From assembly GCA_951640165.1 (NCBI GenBank), contig OX621237.1:4278001-4342000 (forward strand): a stretch of 64,000 nucleotides of DNA. Direction: 5' to 3'. Of the stretch, positions 1-11,605 are shown in pieces (within the stretch, counting starts at the first letter, position 1; each line of letters opens with the position of its first letter). Below the pieces are notes generated by a model. That model was not told the origin of the DNA and did no database searches. It saw only the letters and a program-made list of their open reading frames with translations. The position numbers and the translations under genes were made by a program. The stretch is from Pseudoips prasinana (Eukaryota; Arthropoda; Insecta; Lepidoptera; Nolidae).

Positions 1-639
1 ACACACTCGCGATAATGCGCCGCTTGAGACACAATGACTTATTAACAGATACCATCTTATTCGATTAACATTCCAAAATGGCTTCCGGATAGAGTGACGT
101 AAATGTCAAAATGCCATTTTTATGCCAGCTCAGAAGTGCCGTGGGAATGCGATGCATGATACGGTAAAGGATTAAATGTGTCTCTGATTGGGATAAGGTG
201 TTATAAATGTTTTTGGTGATTGTTTTTGAGAGTTATGTCTGATAGACACGTTATGTATATAAGTTAGATGTTTAAACATCGAATAAGGGAAAATTTCAGG
301 TAGCGATCACATCTGTATTGTATCATACCTGTGTGTCTTAATTATCGATTCTGCATTCCAACAAATTAGACGAGATTTTTTTTTAATGGTCTTACTTATT
401 TTTTATTTGGCATTAAGTAATTAATGTAACTCAAAAGAACATACTGCTAATAAACGGTAGACGCCATTGTTACATGCTTGTTTCTTAAATTTGAATGTCT
501 TTAAATATTTGACAGGACAATGTTTTGTTTTGCTATTATGTCGAAATGGGTGCCACTCATCTTACTATAACATCAGCTCTTAAATAAAGTACACTTTACA
601 TCTAAAGATCTATAATGGAGTTGTGTACATCATTTGGAG
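1..639. other. AT-rich intergenic, nothing recognised
   Basis: No open frame, splice-linked coding block or recognised repeat. Confidence 0.6.
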
Positions 640-800
640 GAATATGTCATAACGCCACGCTTGGTTGCGATCGCAGTAAGATGGTCATAGTTACAGAGAG
701 TCGCTGCTGCTCATTTTCGGAGAGATATTCCTTCAGGTTGTCTTCTGAGCCACCCACGGGATGAAATAGGGTGGCGATATTCTTTGCCGTCATTCACACA
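640..800 (-). mobile_element. RTE 5'-region fragment
   Basis: TCATAACGCCACGCTTGGTT GCGATCGCAGTAAGATGGTC, GCTGCTGCTCATTTTCGGAGAG, CCACGGGATGAAATAGGGTG parallel 61998-62165. Confidence 0.65.
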
Positions 801-1307
801 GCAATCTCGAATCACAGCTTTAACAATAAAATTTTCATCGTAACTGATTATTCATTTTATTATTAATACTAAACGTGCGGTTATTCTACTTTAGAACCGT
901 CATAAAGTAGGCCCATGCCACATTTTAACTGTACATTTTATTACTAAAAGATAATAAAATTATGTTACAAAGCAATAAAATGATATATTAGACGTCAGAG
1001 GCAAATATTCAAAAAATGTCGCATTAAATTCATTCTGCGGTTAATCAATGTATGCCTTGCCAAATTATATTAAAATGTTGTTTACAACCTTGTTTTAAAA
1101 GTTAAGGTTTAATTAGAAACGGATCTTAGATCTTTAAGCATATAGTTCATATTTGGTTGAGATGCATGGTAAGTGTGTAAAATTAAGTTAAAGGTAAGGA
1201 GATTTATGTCACACTAAGCTATAACAGTGGCTTAGTGTTAATGCTGATTGCAATTATTTAGGTAGGGAACGTTCTTTATTTTATTATTTTTATATGCTTA
1301 TTAATAA

Positions 1308-2300
1308 CTAGCTGTGACCCGCGGTTTTACCCGCGTTAAACTTTATAAATTATCATAGCTCCTCCCCCGTAGGTGATAGCGTGATAATATGTAGCCTATA
1401 TGTTGACCCGACCTCTTAGTAATATTCATTCAAAATTTTAAGTAAATCTATGCAGTACTTTTTGAGTTTAGCCCGGACATACATACAGACAAACAGACAA
1501 AAATTCTAAAAACTATATTTATGGCTTCGATATCGAATGTAGATCACACCCCAAGTATCCTTTTAAAAAAATATTCAATGTACAGTTTTGACTTTCCTAC
1601 GATTTTATTATATGTATAGATATTGATATGTTGACCCGACCTCTTAGTAATATTCATGCAATATTTGAATTAAATCCATGCAGTACTTTTTGAGTTTAGC
1701 CCGGACATACATACAGACAAACAGACAAAAATTCTAAAAACTATATTTTTGGCTTCGATATCGAATGTAGATCACTCTCCAAGTATCCTTTAAAAAAAAA
1801 TCAATGTACAGTTTTGACTTTCCTACGATTTTATTATATGTATAGATATAGATATGTTGACCCGACCTCTTAGTAATATTCATGCAAAATTTGAATTAAA
1901 TCCATGCAGTACTTTTTGAGTTTAGCCCGGACATACATACAGACAAACAGAGAAAAATTCTAAAAACTATATTTTTGGCTTCGATATCGAATGCAGATCA
2001 CGCTCCAAGTATCCTTTAAAAAAAAAATCAATGTACAGTTTTGACTTTCCTACGATTTTATTATATGTATAGATATAGATATGTTGACCCGACCTCTTAG
2101 TAATATTCATGCAAAATTTGAATTAAATCCATGCAGTACTTTTTGAGTTTAGCCCGGACATACATACAGACAAACAGACAAAAATTCTAAAAACTATATT
2201 TTTGGCTTCGATATCGAATGTAGATCACACCCCAAGTATCCTTTAAAAAAAAATTCAATGTACAGTTTTGACTTTCCTACGATTTTATTATATGTATAGA
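1308..2300 (-). mobile_element. Non-autonomous Helitron with internal tandem array
   Basis: In element orientation it begins TCTATACATATAATAAAATC (2300 downwards) and ends with the hairpin CGCGGGTAAAACCGCGG, a short spacer and CTAG (1311-1308), followed by T; the base before TC is A. These are Helitron ends (5' TC, 3' hairpin plus CTRR, insertion between A and T). Single copies elsewhere are about 320 bp; this one is 993 bp because a 227-228-bp internal unit is repeated about four times (unit joints near 1402, 1630, 1857 and 2084). Confidence 0.75.
1402..2300 (-). repeat. Tandem array, about 4 units of 227-228 bp, inside the Helitron
   Basis: The phrase TTGACCCGACCTCTTAGTAA recurs at about 1402, 1630, 1857 and 2084. 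Units differ at few positions and in poly-A length. Each unit runs from this phrase to TATGTATAGATAT, i.e. the Helitron's 5' half. Confidence 0.9.
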
Positions 2301-2309
2301 TTGGCACAT

Positions 2310-2465
2310 AAGGTGGACCGTTGACTTTGTGAGGGTCGCTAGAAGCCGCTGGGTGCGAGAAGCGCAAAGCCGTCAATGTAGAGACACTGCAATATTTTAC
2401 CGTGTTAGAGATCTTTGTGGAAGGCCATTGTCTTGATGTCTTCCGGATGATATGATGATGAATAC
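2310..2465 (+). mobile_element. RTE LINE 3' fragment
   Basis: Degraded plus-strand copy of the RTE tail: GGTGGACCGTTGACTTTGTG, GGTCGC.AGAAGC, GATCTTTGTGGAAGGCC and a GATGATGATGAA end. Compare the LINE at 59.1-62.2 kb. Directly abuts the 5' end of the Helitron. Confidence 0.65.
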
Positions 2466-2724
2466 GTTATAAGATTACAAGATAACATAGGAATAATTGG
2501 TATACAATGTGTAACATAAACAGTGGGCACAAATTAAGGACCTTAATTTTCCATGCAAGAGACACAGAAATTAATTAACTCCCTATACAAGAATAGGGAT
2601 CAGCTGATGCATTTTGTATGTGGCATCAAATTCTATCAGTCCTATCCGCGAAAACATGTAATTGGCTTAATGTTGCCTGCTCTAGCAGTATTGTGATCGG
2701 TTGATTTCTCAAGGAATTTCTATT

Positions 2725-2805
2725 TAAACACCGCCAACTGATCCCAAACTAAGCAGAACTTGTACTATGGTAACCAGATAACTGATATACTACATATATT
2801 CAGTT
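2725..2805 (-). mobile_element. SINE tail fragment
   Basis: CCGCCAACTGATCCCAAACT AAGCAGAACTTGTACTATGG ... AACTGATATACTAC, complement of the common SINE tail. Confidence 0.55.
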
Positions 2806-4279
2806 TCATAAGTTGATTGCGCTCCTTAAGTTACGTCTATTAATCTTAAACCTTGTTTAACAGTTATATTATAAGTTATCTTATGCATTGGGGCACATAA
2901 TATATAATATAACAAAAATACTCTTCATATAATAAAAATACTCTTCATTTTTGAGCACATCCTTAGTAATTTCATTTTAAAGGATATTTTAAATTAATGC
3001 TATTGACCCCATGCTCACTTTTGTTTTCCGGTGATGCAGTGAAGCCTACTAGACGATTAATTTTTTTTCACGTAGACTTTAATAAAGCGCTTGTAAATAG
3101 TCAGAACATGTTTGCAGTAATATAATTAAGTAGGTATACATAATTATTTCTAGTTACATATATATTAAGGTACACGGATTGTATGAAAACATTTATAAAA
3201 TTTATTTTATAATAGCAATTATATTTAGCTAGCTTATATTAAGTTAATGTCATACAATAAAAAAGGTGACTTATGAGATTCTAATTATATTTCGTAGGTG
3301 TTTTTCACATTTGTCAAGTGACGTGAGGAGATCATCAGCCTGATATCATCCACTGCGTTACATAGACCTCCCCCAAAGGTTTGTTATTTAGGGGGGCTTA
3401 CCGTGGTCACCGCGCTTGCCATGCAAGTAAGTGGCACACAGGAGGCACTGCTGCCAGACTACCTTAATCGGTGACTTGTAATACAAGTATCAAACCTACA
3501 TCAAGCACCAGTCTCTCACAAAGTTGTGTCATATGCTATGATACTATTATAATTGTAAACCTGTGTGTACTTTGTGAGAGAGAATAAATGACTTATCATT
3601 ATTATTTATGACACTCTCGGGATAGTATTTCAATTTTCAATTCAATTCAAATAATTTATTTCGGATAAATATCAATACTCAATGTTTTATTTGCATTCCA
3701 CAATGTTAATAAGGTGTTACAATTATATAAGGTATCATTATGGACCCTGTCGGGCACAGCAAATGTAGAAGAGAGGAAGAGGGCTTTAGTTAGACATAAT
3801 TAATTCTATTATTACTTAGGTATATTTTTGCTAATGTATCCATATAATGTTAGTATAATATCAATTATATTAAGGGTGTCAGGACTCTTACTCACCTGTG
3901 TAAAAGGGGAGAGTCCCACCGGTCTGAAAAAACATTCAGGATGCCATTGGAGGAGAAGCGCAAGTATGGGGTGAACCTGGTATTCTTTCTAGGCCGTCAA
4001 CCACACGGCTCGCGTGATAAGATAACATTGTAAAAATCGTCCCGGGTACGTTATTTGAGCCAAACGTCTCAGTTTTCAGTAAGCTACCCACTGCCAAAGC
4101 TACCGTATTAGATGAGATCATGTTTCCAGTAGGTTTGTGGTAAAGCGACCCGCTAATATGTCCCTGTCCACCGCTAAGAATGATGCCAAACCGCATCATT
4201 AAGGGGCCAAGCGTAAAAATATGGATTTTTTAAGTTAGTTCTTAAGGTTATTGTACACTGGTTTGCTACTTTGATGTTA
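2806..4279. other. Intergenic, dispersed repeats only
   Basis: Apart from the repeat at 3066-3245, 3300-3560 has repeat-like moderately GC-rich sequence (CATAGACCTCCCCCAAAGG, CCGTGGTCACCGCGCTTGCC) of unknown family. 3966-4190 contains a short piece like the RTE 5' end (TTCTAGGCCGTCAACCACAC GG). Confidence 0.5.
3066..3245 (+). repeat. Dispersed repeat (GCGCTTGTAAATAGTCAGAAC family)
   Basis: CACGTAGACTTTAATAAAGC GCTTGTAAATAGTC..., then CTAGTTACATATATAT and GGTACACGGATTGTATG. Uninterrupted reference for copies at 10600-10745(-), 23417-23930(+, split), 50215-50405(-) and 56435-56535(-). Confidence 0.65.
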
Positions 4280-4590
4280 TCTATACAAATAAATAAAATT
4301 GGAGTGTCTGTTTGTAATACTGAAATAGCCGGTTTATACTACATAAATATGAATATATATACGGTACATACACCAAAATAACATTTTTTAAATTTTTTGT
4401 CTGTCTGTCTGTCTGTTTGTTCCGGCTAATCTCTGAAATGGCTGGACCGATTTTGACGGGACTTTTACCTGCAGGTAGCTGATGTAATAATGCGTAACTT
4501 AGGCTACTTTTATTTTAAAAAAAGTCTTTTATTTTACTAAAAAACTGAATAAACTAATTAACACGCGGACGAAGTCGCGGGCACAGCTAT
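4280..4590 (+). mobile_element. Non-autonomous Helitron, second type
   Basis: Begins A|TCTATACAAATAAATAAAA and ends with hairpin CGCGGACGAAGTCGCGGG, then CACAGCTAT followed by T. A (GTCT)n stretch lies at about 4398-4425. The end structure matches the CTAG-ending Helitrons except for the last base. Confidence 0.6.
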
Positions 4591-4639
4591 TTTTTAATAC
4601 AAACTTACTAATAATAAAAATATTTTCTTAGCCGAATTT

Positions 4640-4915
4640 TGGTCACGGCCGCCAGTCTCAATGGAGACCAGCCGCCTGCGCTGGACATTTTATAGTGCGC
4701 AAACACAGGGACATTTTTATTCCATCACTCTCATGATCCGATGGGATAACTAGTGAAACGACCGGAAAAAGTCTGGTTCAGGACCGACGGCTTTATGTGC
4801 TCTCCGAGGAAGGGGGTGTGATACCGCCAACTTCCAGACTTCGGGCTGATACTGAGAAATTTTCTTAACAGATAAATTCCTATATTACTTTTTGGCTCAA
4901 CCTGGAATTTGATTT
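4640..4915 (-). mobile_element. SINE-like repeat (related to 15470-15690)
   Basis: GGACATTTTTATTCCATCACTCTC, TACCGCCAACTTCCAGACTT, GGGCTGATACTGAGAAATTTT and TTTGGCTCAACCTGGAATTT are shared in order with 15485-15630. The left part CGGCCGCCAGTCTCAATGGA also resembles the end of the 5S-like SINE. Confidence 0.5.
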
Positions 4916-5357
4916 GATTTTACTTAAAACTAATTTGGCAATCAAACTTACCTGTAACTCTGTAACTGTGCCTTCTTAATAAAATAAAATAAAATACCAC
5001 CTGCCGCATGGTGACATAACCGACACTTTTTACCCTGCCCGATGGGTGACCTTAATAAGAGCCAAGACCATGTAGCGCATGCGCAGTATTCGTCTACCTG
5101 AATATTCCAGGATTTGTAAGTATGTATTGGAAGCAAAATTTCAATACATTAGAATAAGACATATCATTTTAAACCTTAATGAAGCAATTAAATAAACTAA
5201 TAATTTTATTTTTCGGTTTTTTAATTATTTGTAGTTAAAGCGGCAATAGGAATACAAATTTCAATCATTTTCCTGTGAAGCAATGAAAGCCTACTGGTTA
5301 GAAAAAATATAAAATCAATTTTCAACCATCTACTTGTGACAACATGAGGAGCATGAG

Positions 5358-5484
5358 GTACACACGGCTACATATCAAGCTATACATTTCCAGTATAAGC
5401 TGATCCTGCGTTGTATAGGATTGCCATACAATGAGAGGTCAGCTTATATTGGAAATGTATAGCTTGATATGTAGCCGTGTGTAC
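5358..5484. mobile_element. Foldback / MITE-like hairpin
   Basis: Two arms of about 46 bp (GTACACACGGCTACATATCA... and its complement ending at 5484) with one or two mismatches and a loop of about 34 bp. Looks like a small foldback element or a local inverted duplication; no transposase. Confidence 0.7.
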
Positions 5485-6037
5485 AACAGCCCACTGACTG
5501 ACAGATGGGTAGATGAATGGACTGTAGATGCTTAGTGGAAGGGTTCTGTTGGGATAACCATTTTTGATTTGCGTTTTTGAACATTAAAATAACATAATAT
5601 TGTTTTACACCGGTTCACATTTTTACGTTGAATCTTTTCGCATTAGTCTGCGGTCTCCTTTACCCATTCTTTATTTTATTTGTCATATAATGGGTCAGTC
5701 CTAAGGCGAAGAGTGCACAGCGGGGTTGCCCGGCACTATACCGCATAAATTGTACATTTGTCACGGTATTAACACTCCAAAAGGGTTTTTATCATGTCAC
5801 CCCCGTATCCGGTAATCGTGGACTTGTATTATGAATATTTTTGCTTTTTTAAAAATATTCCTTTAGTTGTTCGCCGTGAAAAATATTAAAAATATAAAAG
5901 CGAAGGTAGCAGATATATTTTTTGTTTTCTTTTTGTTCTTTTTATAAGGTTTTGAATAATGATTTGTCGTTAATAAGTGTTGTCTTTGGTGGTTTATATT
6001 GTGATATGTGCATTTTATTCGATTAGTAGTAATAATA

Positions 6038-6292
6038 GACGGTCACCGTAGCCTAGTTGGTAGAGCTATTGCCTACGAAGCTGGTGGTCCTGGGTTCGAA
6101 TCCCGGTAAGTGCAAATATTTGTGTGATGAGCACGAATATTTGTTTCTGAGTCATGGATGTTTTCTATGTATATAAGTATTTATCTAACTATATAAGTAT
6201 GTATGTCGTCGCCTGGTACCTATAGTACAAGCTTTGCTTAGTTTGGGGCTAGGATGATCTGTGTGACATTGTCCCGAGATATTATTATTATA
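6038..6292 (+). mobile_element. tRNA-derived SINE (GACGGTCACCGTAGCC family)
   Basis: A-box-like TAGCCTAGTTGGTAGAG and B-box GGGTTCGAATCCC, a conserved body (TTTGTGTGATGAGCACGAAT, AAGCTTTGCTTAGTTTGGGG) and an ATTATTATTA tail. It can be mistaken for a tRNA gene, but it extends 170 nt past the tRNA-like part and has copies at 27.2, 45.0, 47.1 and 50.0 kb. Confidence 0.88.
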
Positions 6293-6379
6293 GTTAAACT
6301 TTATTTTTTGAACTCGTACATCTCTTTAGCTAGGTAATCGCTATGTACGTAATATTTATATAATAACAATAATAAAAAC

Positions 6380-6500
6380 AGGACACCTACTGCCATCTGA
6401 TCCCAAATTTGGCTTGTGTCTGTACTATGGCAACCAGACAACTGATAAACATATTTATTCAAAATCCATATAAGTTATAGATAAATTACACCCAGAAAAC
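6380..6500 (-). mobile_element. SINE tail fragment
   Basis: CTGCCATCTGATCCCAAATT, TATGGCAACCAGACAACTGA, TAGATAAATTACACCCAGAA. Confidence 0.55.
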
Positions 6501-6784
6501 CTTAATCGGTTATAGGTTACGTTCATAATTCATTGGTTATAGGTCTTATCACAACACAATAGAGTTTTGAATGAGGTGGTAACTATTATACAATTGCCTA
6601 CTTAAGGGTAGGCTAGGTTGATTCCAATGATAACCATTTTGTTTATTCCAAGTATTGAATAACAAAATTATAATTATTTAAATATTAGTTTGTGAGTGAG
6701 GCGCATATAGCTAGCCTTCCTTATTTTTTGATAAGGCAGGCTGAATTTTATGTAAAGTAATAAATAAAGACACATAAAATAAAC

Positions 6785-7010
6785 ATAGTCAGTTGCCATT
6801 CCGTAAGTGGTGGACAATGTTAAGTTACGTTGGAAAGCTATAGATGGGTCAGTGCCAAAGTATTCAAATGACTGCCGTGCTTTGTACACGTTAAGCTGTC
6901 GGTCCCGGTCGTAGTAATTAAATAACAGTTCAAAACCATGTCAGAGGCTTACTGGGTGACTTGAAAAACTCTGACACTAGAGTATTAGCACTGCCCATAC
7001 GATAAAGTAG
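6785..7010 (+). mobile_element. 5S-like SINE, diverged copy
   Basis: TAGATGGGTCAGTGCCAAAG, CACGTTAAGCTGTCGGTCCC, TGTCAGAGGCTTACTGGGTG and CTGACACTAGAGTA parallel 24955-25120. Confidence 0.55.
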
Positions 7011-8505
7011 GTCAGTATGTATCTTATTTTGAATTTCTAACGACTATCTGTTAAATTCTACATAATTTATTGCGATAGAATAAATCAAGAAAACTTACAT
7101 TTTCAATAGATCCCATGATTTATATCAATCGGGTAAACTATCTATTAGCAACCATCTGTACAATAAAAATAATCGAATTTACACGCCGGCAAACTAATAT
7201 AAAGCATACAACATGTAATATTACGTATCTAACAATGCTATGAATGAACGCGTTAAAAATCGCGATAAAAACTGTCGATTCGAGTAAAGAGCGATTGTTG
7301 TGCAAACTTATTCGATACGGTTAAATGGGGCGTCGTAAACGCGGCGTCATTTATCCGCGCATGTGAACCATGCTTAATGACTTAGAAGTAATATTAGTTA
7401 ACGTAAACACGTTACAAATTCAACTTTATGGGCATCCAAATTGAATTGGTTTTTGAATGTGTGTTTTTTTTGTTGGAATTCTAAAATAAACAATTATTAT
7501 GAAACTAAAATCATAGTTTTGGACAAAAAATGTTTTTTTTTTGTTGATGTTACGTGAGTAGTATTGATCGCTAAAATACTCTAGTTGTTCCCGTCGGTTC
7601 CTTTGCGCAAATCTACTCATGCGCTAACAAGTGGGGTATTTAGGAGTTATGGATTATAATAATTTCAGGATATGATATGCTGTTTCCGTTCTAAAGTGGC
7701 GGTATCTTTGGTAGTATGATCATTCATTTCCTTTATCGAGTCATTATTTTCTGTAGTATTAAAATACAAAAGTTTTGTAAGCCGTAAGTTATCTTTATTC
7801 TACTTACTGCCTATTGTTAAATATTTTAATCCTATTTTATTTTTTATAGTTCAAGTTACGGTATACTACGGCCGTTTATATTGAATGAAATTAAATTTTA
7901 TTACGGACCTTTGCAGGTATTATCTGACTTGAACAATTACCTTAACTAATATAACCTTGTTATATTAGTGGTGGTTTCTATCTTTAATTTAAGACCAAAT
8001 TTTAGGTAAAATAGTATTTTTAAGTTTTGTTTTATAATAATATTGTAAGTGTTGTATGCATTTGTAAAGGCAAATCACACTGAACTTGTATTAATACATG
8101 AAAAAAAATTAAGTTGCATTGTGAACTGTCGATGGTATATCATTTATAAATAAATGACTAGAGCTTATTAATATAGTGAACAATAGTAACGGGTAACTCA
8201 CATAATTAATTTTATATTGGATTCGGCCAACAGTTTCAACTTCTTCAGAATATCATCTTCAGGGCAAATGTAACCAATTTACACTATGTTGTCTCTTTAC
8301 GCCTGTTTTAATTATAGTAGCGTACTTATATTCAGGAATTTATTCCCAACTTTATTTTATTTCTACCGGGGTTCACTTCAACTCAAACCTGTTATGACTA
8401 GTTACCACAATAGACTTTGAACCTTTAAGGAACTACTAAATAAGAATGGAAAACCGGGTTTCAGATTCTATTTGGCTTCTGACTGTACCAACTGTTATAT
8501 AAGTT
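7011..8505. other. AT-rich intergenic, nothing recognised
   Basis: Short open frames only; no codon structure or family match seen. Confidence 0.55.
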
Positions 8506-8509
8506 AACC

Positions 8510-8705
8510 TGTAACTTCTGTTGTATAAGTTCTTTTTACAACTGAGACCGACGGAGTACGTGCTCTTCGAGAAACGTAGGGAAGTCCCTCAGCCAACCAG
8601 TCCTCGAAACAAATCTTTTTACACATACATTGTTTGGTGTGGGAGTCAAACCGAAAAACTCGGAATTAAAGCTAGGCCGGACGGCTAAAGCGCTCGGACA
8701 CAGAA
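8510..8705 (-). repeat. SINE-like repeat fragment
   Basis: GTGCTCTTCGAGAAACGTAG, GGGAGTCAAACCGAAAAACT and GCTAGGCCGGACGGCTAAAGCG (tRNA-like B- and A-box complements). Confidence 0.4.
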
Positions 8706-9518
8706 GTACTTATCTACATCTAAATAAATTTAGAACAGCACAAAAACCGGCTAACATTTTTAATTACCGATAGATCAGTAACAAAACAAAAAAAGAGACA
8801 CAATTAATACATCTATTAGGTTTCATAACACCCATTTTATTGAGATACGATCGAACTACTATAGATACTCATACATATGCCGAATCAAAAGGAATGCGCC
8901 GCACACCACATATAAAAAAACATATGTATCCAACTAATAAAAACAAAATAACATTAAGTAGGTAGACAGAGAAAAAAGCCTTCATTGAGTAACCGACGGG
9001 TGGACATCACTAACACAACCGGCTTCGATCACGAATCTACAAAAATCAACCTTATTCAATCACAGTTGTGAGCGAAATTCGAGATTCGAATCAACTAAAA
9101 TGAGATTCAAAGCGGTTGAATCGTACACCTGTTAAAAAGCTTTAAATCCTTTACATATTTTTATAACGCATTCTTTGGAGCGCATTCTTTGTATTTATTT
9201 TAAAAATGATTTTTAAAAGAGGGTGGGATGATAAATAACGTATGATATTTGATTAAAATGACACAGCAGTTTGGCGGTGCCACAATGGCTGAGAGCCTGT
9301 GAGCTTCCGAACGGCTACAATGAGTCTGATCATTTATTTCTCAGGTTATATGAAGGCTCGATGATATGCCGTCTGTTTGTTTGTCGAATAATAAGCTGGT
9401 AATGAATCTATACATTCAAAGTAATATTTCCTAGCTTCACTGACTGACAAGGAAATTAGAACCATTGAATCATTTGTATTTATCATTATTTTAAAGTTCT
9501 TCACAGTGAAATAATAAT
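8706..9518. other. AT-rich intergenic, nothing recognised
   Basis: No gene or recognised repeat. Confidence 0.55.
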
Positions 9519-9588
9519 AAATATCTTGGGACAAAACTCTCCCATTTGATCCCAAACTAGACAGAGCCTGTAATATGGCAACTGATCA
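9519..9588 (-). mobile_element. SINE 3' fragment (TAGTTTGGGATCAGATGG family)
   Basis: ATATCTTGGGAC...TTGATCCCAAACTAGACAGA...ATATGGCAACTGATC; tail part only, next to a plus-strand full copy. Confidence 0.6.
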
Positions 9589-9591
9589 ACA

Positions 9592-9845
9592 TGGTTGGCG
9601 TGGTTGGCAGATACTTGCTGTTCACGCGGCAGGTCGTGGATTCGATTCCAAGTAATTCCAACCCAAGACAGATATTTCATGAAGATGCCTATTTGTTCTG
9701 AGTCTGGGTTGATTTATTTATATAAATATGTATTCACAAAAGAAAATTAGTGCATGTAGTACATCCGTTAACTGATTTCAATAGTACAAGCTGTGCTTCA
9801 TTTGGGATCACACACATGGCCAGTGTGTGAATAATGTTCCATGAT
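9592..9845 (+). mobile_element. tRNA-derived SINE (GGCGTGGTTGG family)
   Basis: A-box-like TGGCGTGGTTGGCAGATAC, B-box-like GTGGATTCGATTCCAAG, then GACAGATATTTCATGAAG... and TGGGATCACACACATGGC tail. Confidence 0.75.
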
Positions 9846-9853
9846 ATATGTAT

Positions 9854-10110
9854 TGGAACGAAGTTATTTATCGCGCGTTGTGAAAGGGGGCTAGACGGAA
9901 AAAAATCTTACGAATAGTTGTCACGACACTTTTTGCAGCTGTGCGCCGTGCGCACGTTTCTCTGTCTGTCTCTTTCTCTCTCTTATAGAAAGCAAGCCAG
10001 ATATTTTCATTTCTATTTCGCATTGAACAGTGTGGTGCGCGACGATTATTTTTGTTGAGTGTATACAAGTTTTTTGTACATAATAAATAATAAGAAATAA
10101 CTTCGTTCCA
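9854..10110. mobile_element. Small element with 16-bp terminal inverted repeats
   Basis: TGGAACGAAGTTATTT at 9854-9869 and its exact complement at 10095-10110 enclose 225 bp containing a pyrimidine-rich (TCTG/TCTC)n stretch. It abuts the 3' end of the SINE at 9592-9845. The open frames inside are overlapping and not protein-like. Confidence 0.5.
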
Positions 10111-10599
10111 TCCGGGTGTCCCTTGACACCTCTCAAGTTATTTTTTATAGTTCTAAATACATACATATACATAAATAAATTACAACCATACACCGAATAA
10201 ATTATCGTGCTCATTGCACAAATATTTGTCCTGGGTGGGTATCGAATCCACGACCTCTGGCTTATATAGTCAAGGACACAAGTAAAGTAACAAGTCAATA
10301 ATGTAAACGAATACATTTTGTTTTGCAAATTAACATAACGCTGTCGTTTTGGTCTGTTGTGTAAAACTAGCAAAGTTTAACCTTAATGCAAAGAATGGTT
10401 TCCTAACAAATTCATAATCGATAAATTCTTCCCGTTGGCGTCGGTCCGTCTGGTTCAACCAAACAAGTTTGTGGCTACATCACTTACTCGCTAGCGATCT
10501 CTGTTGATGCCCTTTTGTTGTCCAAAGAAGCTTCGAGGTGATTATCCATTTGTTTGTTGGTACTTGGTATATAGAGGTACGCTGCTTGACAATAACTTG

Positions 10600-10745
10600 A
10601 TACGAGCTAGCTAAATATCATTGCTATAATAAAATAAATTTACCTAAATATCTATGTTACTAGAAATAATAATGTATTCAACTATATTACTACAAACATG
10701 TTCTGACTATTTACAAGCGCTTTTTTAAAGTCTAAGTGAATAAAA
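10600..10745 (-). repeat. Dispersed repeat (GCGCTTGTAAATAGTCAGAAC family)
   Basis: AACATGTTCTGACTATTTAC AAGCGCTTTTTTAAAGTC at right, AGCTAGCTAAATATCATTGC at left. Confidence 0.6.
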
Positions 10746-10944
10746 ACCTTTTTTACTTATTTATTTTATTTTAAAGAGCTTTAGCTCGACAAAATGTGGT
10801 CCAACTGTATATGAAACGCTTTATATTAGTATCGCAATAATAATTCAACCTTGGTAAATATTTTAGCGTTCAGAATTTCTAATACAATAGCAGGTACTAA
10901 ACCCTGTCGTTTTATGAATTATTGAAACTTTTTAATTATATAAT

Positions 10945-11208
10945 AATAATAATATCCTGAGACATTATTTACACACGGCCATCTGATCCCAAACTAAGCA
11001 GAGCTTGTACTATGGAAACCAGATAACTGATGTAGATACTACATATACTACTTTTCTTTAGTAAATACATACTTATATAGATAATAACACACAGACACAG
11101 GAAAAATAGACATGTATATGCACACAAATATCATTCCTGGGTGGGAATCGAACGCACGACCTCCGGCATGAAAAGCAAACATTTGCCAACCACGCCAACA
11201 GGCCCGAC
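10945..11208 (-). mobile_element. tRNA-derived SINE (GGCGTGGTTGG family)
   Basis: Minus-strand copy: CACACGGCCATCTGATCCCA tail complement at left, GGGTGGGAATCGAACGCACG and ACCACGCCAACAGGCCC at right. Confidence 0.82.
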
Positions 11209-11234
11209 AAAAATGAATTAATTCATACTAAATA

Positions 11235-11605
11235 TATAATTTTTCATCGACCAGTGTGTGTTGCCAGTTATGACTTACGGGATCGAGAGACGATCGCTCA
11301 CTATGGGCCTTATCAGACCGCTCAGAGTCACCCAAACAGCAATGGATAGGGCTATTCTTAGAGTTTCCTTGCGAGATCGAATTAGAAATGTTGAGTTCGG
11401 CAGGCGAACCCAAGAATTGCCAAGTTGAAGTGGCAGAGGGCAGGGGACATAGCTCAAAGAGCCGACGGTCGCTGGGTGCAAAAGTTCTCGGGTAGCGACC
11501 ACGAACCGGAAGACGCAGCGTGGGCAGGATAGCTCGAGACCGGCAATCGTGGAGATCTTTGGGGAAGGATTTGTGTCCACAGTGGACGTCTTTCGGCTGA
11601 TTTTA
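11235..11605 (+). mobile_element. RTE LINE 3' fragment (about 370 bp)
   Basis: Translates as ...[19 protein letters not shown] and [12 protein letters not shown], matching the C-terminal region of the LINE at 59.1 kb; ends GTCTTTCGGCTGATTTT. Frameshifts and stops present. Confidence 0.85.

Noticed and set aside
1308..2300. CRISPR-like array (regular repeats)
   Set aside because: The repeats are 228-bp head-to-tail units with no short repeat/spacer alternation, within eukaryotic Helitron sequence.
6055..6112. Possible tRNA gene
   Set aside because: It has A and B box-like sequences but extends into a ~170-nt conserved body with copies at 27.2, 45.0, 47.1 and 50.0 kb and no acceptor stem; it is a SINE head.
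9868..10373. 150-codon minus-strand frame
   Set aside because: Spans the small inverted-repeat element, AT-rich DNA and SINE-like sequence; composition is low-complexity and there is no motif.
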